In this document: in pieces, positions 1 through 8,742 of the stretch
Numbering within the stretch: the stretch's first letter is position 1
Layout of the letters: each line of letters opens with the position of its first letter
Source: Thermomicrobium sp. 4228-Ro
GTDB taxonomy: Bacteria; Chloroflexota; Chloroflexia; Thermomicrobiales; Thermomicrobiaceae
Reading direction: 5' to 3'
DNA length: 64,000 nt
Assembly: GCF_026241205.1 (NCBI RefSeq)
Contig: NZ_JAPFQM010000001.1
Span: forward strand, 558,001 to 622,000
Notes under the pieces: generated by a model
The model's input: only the letters and a program-made list of their open reading frames with translations
What the model was told of the DNA's origin: nothing
Database searches by the model: none
Translations under genes and position numbers: made by a program

Positions 1-256
1 GGTAGATACCCCGGCCTCGCCACTCCGGCACGGTGAAGAGGTCGCAAAGGTAGCGCTCGCCTGGAGGCACCCGGAACGACAGCCCGAGCGCACCGATTTC
101 GGGTTCCCGCGTCGCGACCCAACCGAGAGCCACCGGCTCGCTCCCGAGGCGTGCGACGTACGGGCGATATCCCGCGCGCCGTCGTCGGGCCAGCTCCTCG
201 GGCTCGTACCCACCGACACGCTCCAGCCATACGTCGCGTCCCGGCTCGACCCGCAT
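1..256 (-). CDS. GNAT family N-acetyltransferase (C-terminal part outside window)
   Basis: Translating the minus strand from the ATG at 256 gives 85 residues and runs off the left edge of the window. The last part reads CDLFTVPEWRGRGIY, which fits motif A of GCN5-related acetyltransferases: a beta-strand ending in VxPxxRGxGIG-like residues that bind the acetyl-CoA pyrophosphate. Substrate unknown. It lies about 100 bp downstream of plsC on the same strand and may be the last gene of that chain. The reading frame stays open upstream of 256 for about 30 codons but has no better start codon. Family assignment rests on one motif plus general fold-like sequence, so specificity cannot be given. Confidence 0.6.
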   Translation of the reverse strand, partial: MRVEPGRDVWLERVGGYEPEELARRRRAGYRPYVARLGSEPVALGWVATREPEIGALGLSFRVPPGERYLCDLFTVPEWRGRGIY

Positions 257-352
257 GGCCGCGAGCGGTGGAAGAGGTAGCAAGGGATCACCACACCACC
301 GAGCACACGAAAGACCGAGAACGACCGTCGATACTCCCAGGTTGGGCCGTCA

Positions 353-1108
353 TCAGGAAGGCAGACCAGCGTGGGAAGTGGGTGCAACGGGCTCCTTCCG
401 AGACGCGCAACGCTCCCGGTACAAGCCGCGATACGGTTCGGGGAGAAGCCGGGCGATCGCGAGCATGACGTCGTCGGCCAGTTCCTCCGGGGTTCGCTCG
501 CGCCCCTCGGCGTCCCGCACGGTAACCTGAATCGGTGCCCCGATCCGCACGGTAACGCGTGGCCAGCCCCGCAACGGCTTACGTCCCTTGGCCCCGTTGA
601 ACGGCAACACCTCCGTACCCCAGATCGCGACTGGGATGACCGGTACGTCGGGGTTTCGGCGGATCAGCAAGCCGACGCCAGGATGCGGCGCTTGCAGTGT
701 CCCGGTTCGGCTGCGCGTTCCTTCCGGGAAGATGCCGACCAGCATCCCCTCACGGAGCAGCTTCTCGGCATGCCGCAAAGCCTGGCGATCCGGACGCCCG
801 CGATCGACCGGGAAAGCACCCGACTGGCGCACGAACCAGCGTATCACCGGGATACTGAACAGTTCCTTCTTGGCCATGAACAGGACCGGCCGTGTGAACG
901 CCGCGATGATCAGCACCGGATCGGCATTGTGCAGGTGATTCGCTGCGACGATCGCCGGACCGATCCGCGGGACATGCTCGAGCCCCTCGATCCGGAAGCG
1001 GATCAGCAGACGCAACAGCGGCACCACGAAGACGCGTGCCGTCAAGAAAATCAACGTTTTGAGCTTACGGCGACGGGACAGTCGCCACGCGAGAGGAATC
1101 GGCTCCAT
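353..1108 (-). CDS. plsC: 1-acyl-sn-glycerol-3-phosphate acyltransferase (PlsC family)
   Basis: Membrane-associated acyltransferase that adds the second acyl chain to lysophosphatidate in phospholipid synthesis. About 251 aa from the ATG at 1108. An N-terminal hydrophobic stretch (TLIFLTARVFVVPLLRLL) precedes the family HX4D box (NHLHNADP), and the second conserved block FPEGTRSRTG follows about 75 residues later. A longer reading from 1180 is open, but it adds a Cys/Ser/Arg-rich tail unlike the family. The ATG at 1108 overlaps the end of cmk by 44 bp, suggesting translational coupling. The cmk-plsC order is common in bacteria. The acceptor lipid is inferred from family only. Confidence 0.9.
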   Translation of the reverse strand: MEPIPLAWRLSRRRKLKTLIFLTARVFVVPLLRLLIRFRIEGLEHVPRIGPAIVAANHLHNADPVLIIAAFTRPVLFMAKKELFSIPVIRWFVRQSGAFPVDRGRPDRQALRHAEKLLREGMLVGIFPEGTRSRTGTLQAPHPGVGLLIRRNPDVPVIPVAIWGTEVLPFNGAKGRKPLRGWPRVTVRIGAPIQVTVRDAEGRERTPEELADDVMLAIARLLPEPYRGLYRERCASRKEPVAPTSHAGLPS

Positions 1109-1814
1109 GGTCCGCACACTCGCATCGCTCGCGCACGATCGCGAGCACCGACTCCACAACGTCTTCGATCGATCGTCCATCCGTTTCGACGATCACCGCG
1201 TCCTCGGCTGGACGCATCGGCGCGACGGCTCGGGTCGCATCGCGGAGGTCACGTTCAGCCAGCTCGGCGATGATGGCCTCGAGTGGTTGCACGATCCCCC
1301 GACGAGCGAGTTCACGCTGACGACGCCGGGCCCGTTCCTCGAGCGAGGCATGCAACCAGATCTTGACGGGAGCATCCGGCATCACCACCGTACCGATATC
1401 CCGTCCGGCCATCACCACGCGCCCGTCCCGAGCGATCTCGCGTTGGATCCGGAGCAGTGCCCGGCGGACCTCCGGATGCGCTGAGACAACCGATGCGAGA
1501 CGATCGATTTCCGGCGTCCGAATCGCCCAGGTGATGTCCCGGCCATCGAGCCGGACGTCGTACAGGCGTCCATCCGCGACGGACGGCGGGCCGACGCGAA
1601 GCGAAAGGGATCGAGCCAGTTCGACCAAGCGATCGGCGTCATCCGGCGACACACCACGCTCGGAAGCGACGAGTGCGAGCGTTCGGTAGACGACGCCGGT
1701 ATCGAAGTAGAGTGCCCCGAGCCGCCGTGCGACCTCAGCGCCGACGGTACTTTTGCCCGAGCCGGCCGGGCCGTCGATCGCGACCACGAAGCTGCACGGT
1801 TCTGCCACGGTCAA
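1065..1814 (-). CDS. cmk: (d)CMP kinase
   Basis: Cytoplasmic cytidylate kinase, which phosphorylates CMP/dCMP with ATP in pyrimidine nucleotide supply. The N-terminus carries the P-loop IDGPAGSGKST followed by LGALYFDTGVVYRTLAL, the typical CMP-binding start; GRDIGTVVMPDAPVKIWL and the lid-region arginines (SLEERARRRQRE) are also present. About 249 aa, close to the usual 220-230 plus a short tail. The start at 1814 is TTG; a GTG at 1808 is equally possible. The gene begins inside the last 80 bp of the upstream pseudouridine synthase, so the two are probably translationally coupled. Confidence 0.93.
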   Translation of the reverse strand: MTVAEPCSFVVAIDGPAGSGKSTVGAEVARRLGALYFDTGVVYRTLALVASERGVSPDDADRLVELARSLSLRVGPPSVADGRLYDVRLDGRDITWAIRTPEIDRLASVVSAHPEVRRALLRIQREIARDGRVVMAGRDIGTVVMPDAPVKIWLHASLEERARRRQRELARRGIVQPLEAIIAELAERDLRDATRAVAPMRPAEDAVIVETDGRSIEDVVESVLAIVRERCECADHGADSSRVATVPSP

Positions 1815-2571
1815 GCTCCCGCTCCTTCGTCTTCACCCCAGCAGGAGTTTCCGACAATCCGACTGCCCGCCGCAAGGCCGCCAGCTCTTCCGGCGTCAAA
1901 TCGCGCCATTGTCCGGGAGGAAGGTTCCCGAGCCGGAGTGGACCGACCCGGACGCGATGCAAGCGCAGCACCGGGTAGCCGACCCGCTCGAAGACGCGTC
2001 GGATGATCCGGTTGCGCCCTTCGTGAATCACCACGCGGTAGACTGTGCCTTCCGGCTCGGTTCGGATCGCTTCGAGCCGTCGGATCTGAACCGGTCGACC
2101 GTCGACCGGCACACCGCGCCGCAGAGCCTCTTCGACCTCCGGGGGCGGGAAGCCGTCCACGAGAACCTCGTATTCTTTCTCGAGTTCGTACCGCGGGTGC
2201 GTGATCCGATAGATGAGATCACCGTCGTTCGTCAGCAGGAGAAGCCCGGACGAATCACGGTCGAGACGACCGACAGGGACGACGCGCTCGGGCACCTGCA
2301 CGAGGTCGAGCACCGTCCTGCGTCCGTACTCGTCGACAGTCGTCGTGATGTACCCGACCGGCTTGTGCAGCATGATGTACCGCAGCGGCTCCGGGCGCAC
2401 CGGTTCACCGTCGACGCGGATCTCCTGCCGTTCCGGGTCGACTTTCGTCCCGAGTTCGCGAACCACGACCCCATCCACGGTCACGCGACCAGCGAGGATC
2501 AACTGCTCGGCCTTGCGGCGCGAGGCGATTCCGTATGCTGCAAGAACCCGCTGCAAGCGCTGCTCGGCCAT
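1735..2571 (-). CDS. rluB: rRNA pseudouridine synthase, RsuA/RluB family
   Basis: Converts a specific uridine of rRNA to pseudouridine. The first ~60 residues form an S4 RNA-binding domain (RLQRVLAAYGIASRRKAEQL), followed by the catalytic domain with the family motif GRLDRDSSGLLLLTNDG, whose second Asp is the nucleophile. HEGRNRIIRRVFERVGYPV is the conserved C-terminal block. 278 aa. The last ~27 residues are a basic Arg/Lys-rich tail that reads into cmk on the same strand. Seven bases separate its start from the stop of the carboxypeptidase gene. The exact target (16S or 23S) cannot be told from sequence, so the symbol is a family label. Confidence 0.88.
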   Translation of the reverse strand: MAEQRLQRVLAAYGIASRRKAEQLILAGRVTVDGVVVRELGTKVDPERQEIRVDGEPVRPEPLRYIMLHKPVGYITTTVDEYGRRTVLDLVQVPERVVPVGRLDRDSSGLLLLTNDGDLIYRITHPRYELEKEYEVLVDGFPPPEVEEALRRGVPVDGRPVQIRRLEAIRTEPEGTVYRVVIHEGRNRIIRRVFERVGYPVLRLHRVRVGPLRLGNLPPGQWRDLTPEELAALRRAVGLSETPAGVKTKERELDRGRTVQLRGRDRRPGRLGQKYRRR

Positions 2572-2578
2572 CGCCCAC

Positions 2579-3724
2579 TCACCCGCGTACTCGCCCCTCG
2601 GTCTGGTATCGCAGGTCGATCAGCGGCGACACGACCAGATCGACGGTTCCGAAACGCAATCGTACCCTACCTCGCACCCGCGCCGCTGATGGTGCTTCCG
2701 CGATCTCGAGCTGCAGGTGATCGAGTTGGTCAGCCGGTGCGAGAACCGTCGGTGCGAGCGCCGGCACGATTCCCCGTTCAGCCAGTGCTGCTAGTTGGGG
2801 AAACGATGCGCCATCCAGCGTTATCCAGCGGAAACGTGCATCCATCCAGTCGAGGATCGCCTGTACGTCACCATACCGGTCGACACTCCCCAGCACCACG
2901 ACTAGGACCGTATCGTGACCGCGCCGCACACCCAAGACGAGACATTGGCCGGCTGCTGGACTCGTGCCGGTCTTGACACCGACCACGTCCGGCGTACCAG
3001 CCAGCTGGTTCGTGTTCAGCAGAACTAGCTGCCGGGCATTCGGTCCCTCGACAGTGATCTCCCACGTTGTGGCAGCCACGATCGAGGCCAGCGCCGGATC
3101 GGCGAGCAGGTGGGCAGCTGCGATCGCCAGGTCGCGTGCCGTCGTAACCTGCCCAGGAACATCTCGGCCATCTGGAGTGAGGAAGTGGGAATGCCGGAGG
3201 CCGAGGCGCACCGCCTCCTGGTTCATCGCCGTCACGAAGGCATCGAGCGGGGAATCGGAAGCTGGGGAGACTCGTTCCCCAGTGACGCGGGCGAGCGCCT
3301 GGGCAGCATCGCCTGCTGAAGCGACGAGCAGTGCCGCCAAGAGATCGTGCACAGTCAGTCGATCACCCGGTAGCAACCCCGCGTGGCTGTAGATCGCCGG
3401 ATCGACTAGATCCTGTTCGCGAATGGTCACCCACTCGTCCAGGGCGAGAAAGCGCCGCACGGTCAACGCCGTGATGATCTTCGTCGTGCTCGCTGGTGGC
3501 AACGGATCGTCTGCATCGACACTCAAGAGTTCCGCGCCGGCAGTGATATCGACGACCAAGACGGCGCGCGCCGAAATTGCAGGAAGCGTCGCGACCTCGC
3601 TGTCCGCTGGCTCGCCGATGGAGCGTTCCGACCACACGACAGCACGGGCCGGGGCGCTCGACAGGACGACGAATATCAGCAACACGACGAGGAGCGGCAG
3701 TTGCCTGCAACACACTTGGCACAC
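2579..3724 (-). CDS. D-alanyl-D-alanine carboxypeptidase (peptidase S11)
   Basis: Exported penicillin-binding protein that trims the terminal D-Ala from peptidoglycan stem peptides. The GTG start at 3724 gives a signal peptide (LPLLVVLLIFVVLSSAPARA). The active-site tetrad SxxK is PPASTTKIITAL and the KTG box is GVKTGTSPAAG. The second motif, usually SxN, reads SAGD here, so the Asn position is Gly; this is unusual and could alter activity. 381 aa with a C-terminal domain after the catalytic core. First gene of the minus chain. Only about 36 bp separate its start from hisC, so promoters for both must lie in or around that gap. Confidence 0.88.
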   Translation of the reverse strand: MCQVCCRQLPLLVVLLIFVVLSSAPARAVVWSERSIGEPADSEVATLPAISARAVLVVDITAGAELLSVDADDPLPPASTTKIITALTVRRFLALDEWVTIREQDLVDPAIYSHAGLLPGDRLTVHDLLAALLVASAGDAAQALARVTGERVSPASDSPLDAFVTAMNQEAVRLGLRHSHFLTPDGRDVPGQVTTARDLAIAAAHLLADPALASIVAATTWEITVEGPNARQLVLLNTNQLAGTPDVVGVKTGTSPAAGQCLVLGVRRGHDTVLVVVLGSVDRYGDVQAILDWMDARFRWITLDGASFPQLAALAERGIVPALAPTVLAPADQLDHLQLEIAEAPSAARVRGRVRLRFGTVDLVVSPLIDLRYQTEGRVRG

Positions 3725-3760
3725 CGATCGTCACTCACGGTACGCTTTTCGCCAGGCACG

Positions 3761-4867
3761 ATGACACCGCAGGGGGTGATCGTGGAAACGCAGAGGAGAC
3801 TTCGTGCGACCGTCGAGAACACCATCGAGTATCTTCCCGTCGAAAGTTTGGAAACGATCGCTGAGCGATTGGGCGTCCCACCGGAACAGGTCGCGAAGCT
3901 CGATGCGAACGAGAACCCGTACGGCCCTCCGCCAACAGTCATCGCCGCACTCGCGACACTGAGCGATCTGCATCTCTACCCCGACCCCGATCAGCGACGA
4001 GCACGCCGCGCCCTGGCTGAGTACACCGGCGCTCCGTTCGACCGGATCCTCCTCGGCAACGGTTCCGATGAGCTGATCGATCTCCTCCTGCTCGCTGTCG
4101 TGGAACCAGGCGACGACGTCATCGTTCCCGTTCCCAGCTTCGGTGTCTACCTGTCCCGGCCACCGCTCTTCGGTGCTCGTGTGGTCACCGTACCACGAAC
4201 CGAGACGTTCACACTGGATCTCGCAGCGATCGAACAGGCCATCACACCCCGCACGAAACTCATCTTCCTCGCCTCGCCGAACAATCCGACCGGGAACCTC
4301 GTCACCCCCCATGAACTCGAGCGCTTGGTCCGAACTGGCGTCCTCCTCGTCGTCGACGAAGCCTACTATGAGTTCGCAGGCACGACACTGCAAGCCTTCA
4401 CCGATCGGTACGACAACGTGATCGTGCTCCGGACATTCAGCAAGTGGGCTGGACTCGCCGGCCTCCGCATCGGGTACGGCATTTTCCCACCGCACATCGC
4501 ACGCGCGCTGTGGCGCGTCAAGCAACCGTTCAACGTGAGCGTCGCCGCGCAAGCAGCTGTCGAGGCCGCTCTGGCGGACCGCGAGTGGCTGATGGAGCGC
4601 GTCGAACGGATCCGGCGCGAGCGCGAGCGTCTCTACGCTGCCCTCCTGCGGTATCCGTTCCTCCGCCCCTATCCTTCGGAAGCGAACTTCATTCTCTGCC
4701 GCGTGCACGATGGTCGCGCCCACGAGTTGCATGCGCACTTCCTGCGGGCAGCGATCGTCGTGCGACGGTACGACGATGAATGGCTCCGCGATGATCTCCG
4801 GATCACGGTCGGCACGCCGGAACACGTGAATCGCATTCTGGAAGCACTGGATACCTTTCCCGCATGA
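3761..4867 (+). CDS. hisC: Histidinol-phosphate aminotransferase
   Basis: PLP-dependent class I/II aminotransferase of histidine biosynthesis (imidazole-acetol phosphate plus Glu to histidinol phosphate). DANENPYGPP near the N-terminus, SPNNPTGNL, VVDEAYYEF and the PLP lysine block RTFSKWAGLAGLRIGYG (Lys about residue 228) are all present. About 368 aa. The start is uncertain: ATG 3761, or GTG 3776 or 3782; the purine-rich AGGGGGTGAT just before 3782 would suit the last. Sixteen bases before hisB, the next pathway enzyme but one, so the two probably form an operon. Confidence 0.92.
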   Translation: MTPQGVIVETQRRLRATVENTIEYLPVESLETIAERLGVPPEQVAKLDANENPYGPPPTVIAALATLSDLHLYPDPDQRRARRALAEYTGAPFDRILLGNGSDELIDLLLLAVVEPGDDVIVPVPSFGVYLSRPPLFGARVVTVPRTETFTLDLAAIEQAITPRTKLIFLASPNNPTGNLVTPHELERLVRTGVLLVVDEAYYEFAGTTLQAFTDRYDNVIVLRTFSKWAGLAGLRIGYGIFPPHIARALWRVKQPFNVSVAAQAAVEAALADREWLMERVERIRRERERLYAALLRYPFLRPYPSEANFILCRVHDGRAHELHAHFLRAAIVVRRYDDEWLRDDLRITVGTPEHVNRILEALDTFPA

Positions 4868-4883
4868 CGTCGGAGGACGAGCG

Positions 4884-5492
4884 ATGAACGGGGCGCGTGT
4901 CGCGAAAATCGAACGCACGACCGCCGAGACAACAGTGACTGTCGAAATCGCGCTCGATGGCTCGGGGCAAGCCAGCGTCGACACTGGTATCGGTGCGCTC
5001 GATCACTTTCTCACCCTCTTCGCGCGCCACGGGTGCTTCGACCTAACCGTCCGGGCCCGCGGTGACTTGCACGTCGACGGACACCACACGGTCGAAGACG
5101 TTGCGATCTGCCTGGGCCAGGCGGTGCGCCGGGCTCTCGGCGACTGGCGTGGCATCCGCCGCATGGCCGATGCAGCGGTACCGATGGACGAGGCGCTCGC
5201 ACACGTCGCGCTCGACTGTAGTGGGCGCGGCCTCTTCATTCACCGTGATCCGTTCCCACCGGGATCGGTCGGCCAGCTCGAATGCGACCTCGCGCGCCAC
5301 TTCCTCGAAACGCTCGCCCGCGAGGCACGCATCACGATCCATCTCGTGACCCTGTACGGGCAGAATGCTCACCACCAGCTCGAGGCGATCTTCAAGGCCC
5401 TCGGCCGGGCACTCGACCGGGCAACACAACTCGACCCCCGTATCGCTGATCGGTTACCGAGCACGAAAGAGCATCTGGAGGTCGAAAGCTGA
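4884..5492 (+). CDS. hisB: Imidazoleglycerol-phosphate dehydratase
   Basis: Cytoplasmic enzyme dehydrating imidazole-glycerol phosphate to imidazole-acetol phosphate, the substrate of HisC. 202 aa, the single-domain form without the phosphatase domain. The duplicated metal-binding motifs are clear: DGHHTVEDVAICLGQA and QNAHHQLEAIFKALGRAL, each giving HHxxE ligands for manganese. The last gene of the hisC-hisB pair; its stop lies 6 bp from the convergent end of rph. No other his genes are in the window. Confidence 0.95.
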   Translation: MNGARVAKIERTTAETTVTVEIALDGSGQASVDTGIGALDHFLTLFARHGCFDLTVRARGDLHVDGHHTVEDVAICLGQAVRRALGDWRGIRRMADAAVPMDEALAHVALDCSGRGLFIHRDPFPPGSVGQLECDLARHFLETLAREARITIHLVTLYGQNAHHQLEAIFKALGRALDRATQLDPRIADRLPSTKEHLEVES

Positions 5493-5498
5493 CTCGCG

Positions 5499-6230
5499 TT
5501 ACGGAAGCTGAAGCGCGCGCCGCTGAGCGACCATCAGCTCGCTGATGCCGCGTTCAGCCAGTTCGAGTAAGCGATCGAGGATGTCCCGGCCGAAGGGCTG
5601 TCCCTCAGCAGTTCCCTGGAGTTCGACGAATTCGCCGCGGTCGGTCATCACGACGTTCATATCGACCTCGGCCCGGCTATCTTCGGCGTATTCGAGATCG
5701 AGCCGCGGCTCGCCCGCGACGATGCCGACGCTCACCGCCGCGACTTGCCGCACGATCGGCAGCGCCGGCAGTTGTTCGGCTTCCACGAGCCGACGGACAG
5801 CCAGATAGAGCGCGACCCATCCACCGGTGACCGCTGCTGTACGGGTACCGCCATCAGCACGGATCACGTCACAGTCGATGATGATCGTCCGCTCACCAAG
5901 CGCAGTGAGGTCGGCGGCAGCGCGCAAGGAGCGGCCGATCAATCGTTGGACTTCCGCCGTTCGGCCTCCTGGACCGGCACGCTCGCGCGGGATCCGCTCC
6001 CGGCCGCTCCGGGGAAGCATGCCGTACTCGGCGGTGATCCACCCCTGTCCGGTGCCGGCGAGGAAACCTGGCACGCGTTCCTCGACGGTCGCCGCGCACA
6101 GGACGTGCGTGTTGCCGAGCATGATCAGCGCCGAGCCTTCGGCATACGGAATGTAATCGGGAACGATTTCCACTGGCCGGAGCTCGTCGTTCGCCCGATT
6201 CTGCCGGACCGGCACCTCGATCGTATTCAC
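5499..6230 (-). CDS. rph: Ribonuclease PH
   Basis: Phosphate-dependent 3'-5' exoribonuclease that trims tRNA 3' ends and other RNAs. 243 aa, the usual length. Family blocks are present: [13 protein letters not shown], the [31 protein letters not shown] phosphate/RNA-binding region (residues ~75-105), [20 protein letters not shown] with the catalytic aspartates, and [19 protein letters not shown]. Start ATG at 6230 overlaps the stop of rarA by 4 bp. It is the last gene of the minus-strand chain and ends facing hisB. Confidence 0.95.
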   Translation of the reverse strand: MNTIEVPVRQNRANDELRPVEIVPDYIPYAEGSALIMLGNTHVLCAATVEERVPGFLAGTGQGWITAEYGMLPRSGRERIPRERAGPGGRTAEVQRLIGRSLRAAADLTALGERTIIIDCDVIRADGGTRTAAVTGGWVALYLAVRRLVEAEQLPALPIVRQVAAVSVGIVAGEPRLDLEYAEDSRAEVDMNVVMTDRGEFVELQGTAEGQPFGRDILDRLLELAERGISELMVAQRRALQLP

Positions 6231-7585
6231 GGTCGCTCCTCATCCGCTCCAGATCGTTCCCCTGGCTCGTTCCGTCGCGCCCGGATCGCCGCCAAACGCT
6301 CCCGCACGCGCGCCTCCCAACCGCGCTCCGTCGGCTCATAGTATCGCCGGCCACGCAAGCGCGGTGGCAGATATTCCTGTCGCCCGATCCCATCTGGCTC
6401 ATCGTGCGGGTACCGGTAACCGGCACCCCAGCCCAGCTGGCGCAACAGCGCAGTCGGCGCATTGCGGAGGTGCAACGGCACTGGATCGTTGCGCGTCTCG
6501 GCTACGTCCCGCCGTGCCGCCTCGTAGGCGCGATAGAGCGCGTTCGACTTGGGTGCGAGAGCGAGGTAGACGGCTGCCTGCGCGAGAGCCAGTGCACCTT
6601 CCGGTAGACCGACCACATGGACTGCCTGTTGCGCAGCGACGGCGACGACGAGCGCATGCGGATCGGCCAATCCGATGTCTTCGCTCGCCGCGCGAACCAA
6701 TCGCCGGGCGATGAACAACGGATCCTCCCCGTTCTCGAGCATCCGGGCGAGCCAGTAGAGTGCTGCATCCGGGTCGGATCCACGAATCGCCTTGTGCAGT
6801 GCTGAAATCGTATCGTAGTGGACATCACCAACACGGTCATAGACCGTTGCGCGACGCATCGCTGCCTGGCGAACAATATCCACTGTGACTCGTCCTCGGC
6901 GCGCGCCGGTCACAGCGAGCTCGAGCGTGTTCAAGGCCATGCGCGCGTCACCGTTCGCCAGGTTCACGATCGCTTCGAGTGCTTCGGGTTCGACTTCGAC
7001 TGCGAGCCCACCGAGACCGCGCTCGGTGTCAGTCAACGCTCGCTCGAGCAGCGACCGGATCGCCTCGTCGGAGAGCGGCTCAAGCACCACCACGCGGCAA
7101 CGCGAGAGGAGCGGCGCGTTTACCTCGAACGACGGATTCTCGGTCGTCGCGCCGATCAATACGATCGTCCCGTCCTCGACGGCCGGAAGCAACGCATCCT
7201 GTTGGGCACGGTTGAACCGATGGATCTCGTCGATGAAGACGATCGTACGCTGCCCGAGCTGACCCAGGCGCTCCCGAGCCTCGTGTACTGCGCGGCGGAC
7301 GTCCGCGACGGTCGCCGTGACAGCTGAGAGGGGAACGAACGCAGCCCGGGTCTGTTCGGCGATAACCCGAGCGATCGTCGTCTTCCCACAGCCCGGAGGT
7401 CCCCAGAGGATGAGCGAGACGAGGCGATCCTCTTCGATCATCCCGCGGAGCAATGCCCCGGGCCCGAGCAGGTGCGTTTGCCCGACGATCTCGTCCAGTG
7501 TCCGGGGACGCATCCGCTCGGCGAGCGGTGCGAAACGCTGTTGGAGCTCGCGCTCACGAGCCGAGAAGAGGCTTTCCATAGGCAT
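6227..7585 (-). CDS. rarA: Replication-associated recombination protein A (RarA/MgsA AAA+ ATPase)
   Basis: AAA+ ATPase related to clamp loaders that acts at stalled replication forks (homologues: MgsA, WRNIP1). Walker [17 protein letters not shown], Walker [21 protein letters not shown] and sensor 1 [20 protein letters not shown] are intact, followed by the C-terminal tetramerisation region with [28 protein letters not shown] split over the helical domain. 452 aa; starts at ATG 7585 or two codons later at 7579. Four-base overlap with rph and six bases from the small gene upstream indicate one transcript. Confidence 0.93.
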   Translation of the reverse strand: MPMESLFSARERELQQRFAPLAERMRPRTLDEIVGQTHLLGPGALLRGMIEEDRLVSLILWGPPGCGKTTIARVIAEQTRAAFVPLSAVTATVADVRRAVHEARERLGQLGQRTIVFIDEIHRFNRAQQDALLPAVEDGTIVLIGATTENPSFEVNAPLLSRCRVVVLEPLSDEAIRSLLERALTDTERGLGGLAVEVEPEALEAIVNLANGDARMALNTLELAVTGARRGRVTVDIVRQAAMRRATVYDRVGDVHYDTISALHKAIRGSDPDAALYWLARMLENGEDPLFIARRLVRAASEDIGLADPHALVVAVAAQQAVHVVGLPEGALALAQAAVYLALAPKSNALYRAYEAARRDVAETRNDPVPLHLRNAPTALLRQLGWGAGYRYPHDEPDGIGRQEYLPPRLRGRRYYEPTERGWEARVRERLAAIRARRNEPGERSGADEERP

Positions 7586-7591
7586 CCGTCG

Positions 7592-7873
7592 TCAGTTTGG
7601 ACCAAGCCATCCGGTATCCGGGGCGCCTGGTTCGTCGATGTGGCGTTCCAGCATCTCGAGTTCTCGCTGGACATCCTCAGTAGTTCGAACACCGCGCCGC
7701 AAGAGTTCGCCGACGATTTCTCGGAGTTCCTCGGTGCCGGGCTCCGTCGCGAGGGCGGCCTGCAACGCGTCGAGCGTCTCGAGACTGCGCTCCTTGAGTT
7801 CCTCGAGCACCTCCTCGAGGGCGTCCAGCCGCAACAGCAGTTCGTACAGGTCGCCTTCCTGGGAATCGTTCAC
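7592..7873 (-). CDS. Small acidic helical protein of unknown function
   Basis: 93 aa from a GTG at 7873 that overlaps the TGA stop of the upstream membrane-protein gene (GTGA), which decides the start. Longer readings from 8041 would lie fully inside that gene. The sequence is Glu/Leu-rich and probably all helical with coiled-coil character (LLLRLDALEEVLEELKERSLE, then EIVGELLRRGVRTTEDVQRELEMLERHID). No motif was recognised. Its place between a membrane protein and rarA in a tight operon argues that it is expressed, but says little about function. Confidence 0.65.
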   Translation of the reverse strand: MNDSQEGDLYELLLRLDALEEVLEELKERSLETLDALQAALATEPGTEELREIVGELLRRGVRTTEDVQRELEMLERHIDEPGAPDTGWLGPN

Positions 7874-8724
7874 GGCCCACCTCGCGTGCGCAGCATACCC
7901 CAAATGATAACCGCCAGCGCCAGACAGGCCATCGCCCCGTACTCCAGCACGGTACGCCAGCTCGAGGTGCGCTCGATTCTGGCGAGTATCAGCCCAGCGA
8001 CGACATGGAAGACCGCGAGGAGCGCTGCACCACCGAGCCATCCCGTTGCGGGCCAGTAGTTCAGAACCCAGGTCGCTTCCGCGAGGACGAGCCCACCGAC
8101 CATCGCATACAGAACGCGACGATCGAGCTGCACGTCAGCCGCCTCGGTCAGCTGCAGGAACAGGACACCTGCGATCAGGAACATCGCTGTCGCCGAATAC
8201 AAGCTGCGAAGTTTGTGGATATAAATCATCGCGAACGCAATGAACGCCAATCCGTACAGCAACAACGTATGCGTCACCCGCCCGAAGATCCGCACACGTT
8301 GCTCCACGCTGTACAGCGCCAGACGCGCCAGTTCCCCGACCAAGAGCGCGATGAAACCGAACAGCACCACGACGAGTCCGGCGAGCGCGGAATGGTAGGC
8401 ACTCAGGATGAGCGCTCCCGCCGCTAGCGTCGCGAACGGTAATCCCCAGCTCGTCGGCCATTCTGGAACCGGCTCGTAGCGGACCCCCCGGCGGGGAGCA
8501 GTCATGGTCGCGATCTGCGGCATCGGATCGAGCACCTGAAAGACGACTGCACCGACGAGACACACGATGATCGCTGCGACCCAGAACAGCCTCCCCTGTT
8601 CCGTCAAAAGTGGAACCAGGCCGACCGGAGGCTGGAGACGATAGGCGAGCACAGCGAGGAGCGCGAGCAAACCGGCAACCAGTAGACTCGCGAGTGTGAG
8701 ACGCGTGGCGATGGGCCGCATCAT
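7870..8724 (-). CDS. Polytopic membrane protein, function unknown
   Basis: 284 aa with about eight to nine hydrophobic segments (for example LASLLVAGLLALLAVLAYRL near the N-terminus, VLFGFIALLVGELARLALY in the middle, ALLAVFHVVAGLILARI near the end). Short basic loops alternate with the hydrophobic segments. No transporter signature or catalytic motif was recognised. Its GTGA-type overlap with the small gene downstream and an 18-bp gap from the glycosyltransferase upstream place it in the uvrC-rph chain. Linkage to a lipid-glycosyltransferase-like protein hints at envelope biology, which is inference only. Confidence 0.7.
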   Translation of the reverse strand: MMRPIATRLTLASLLVAGLLALLAVLAYRLQPPVGLVPLLTEQGRLFWVAAIIVCLVGAVVFQVLDPMPQIATMTAPRRGVRYEPVPEWPTSWGLPFATLAAGALILSAYHSALAGLVVVLFGFIALLVGELARLALYSVEQRVRIFGRVTHTLLLYGLAFIAFAMIYIHKLRSLYSATAMFLIAGVLFLQLTEAADVQLDRRVLYAMVGGLVLAEATWVLNYWPATGWLGGAALLAVFHVVAGLILARIERTSSWRTVLEYGAMACLALAVIIWGMLRTRGGP

Positions 8725-8742
8725 CGCACGTGTCGCCTTGCC

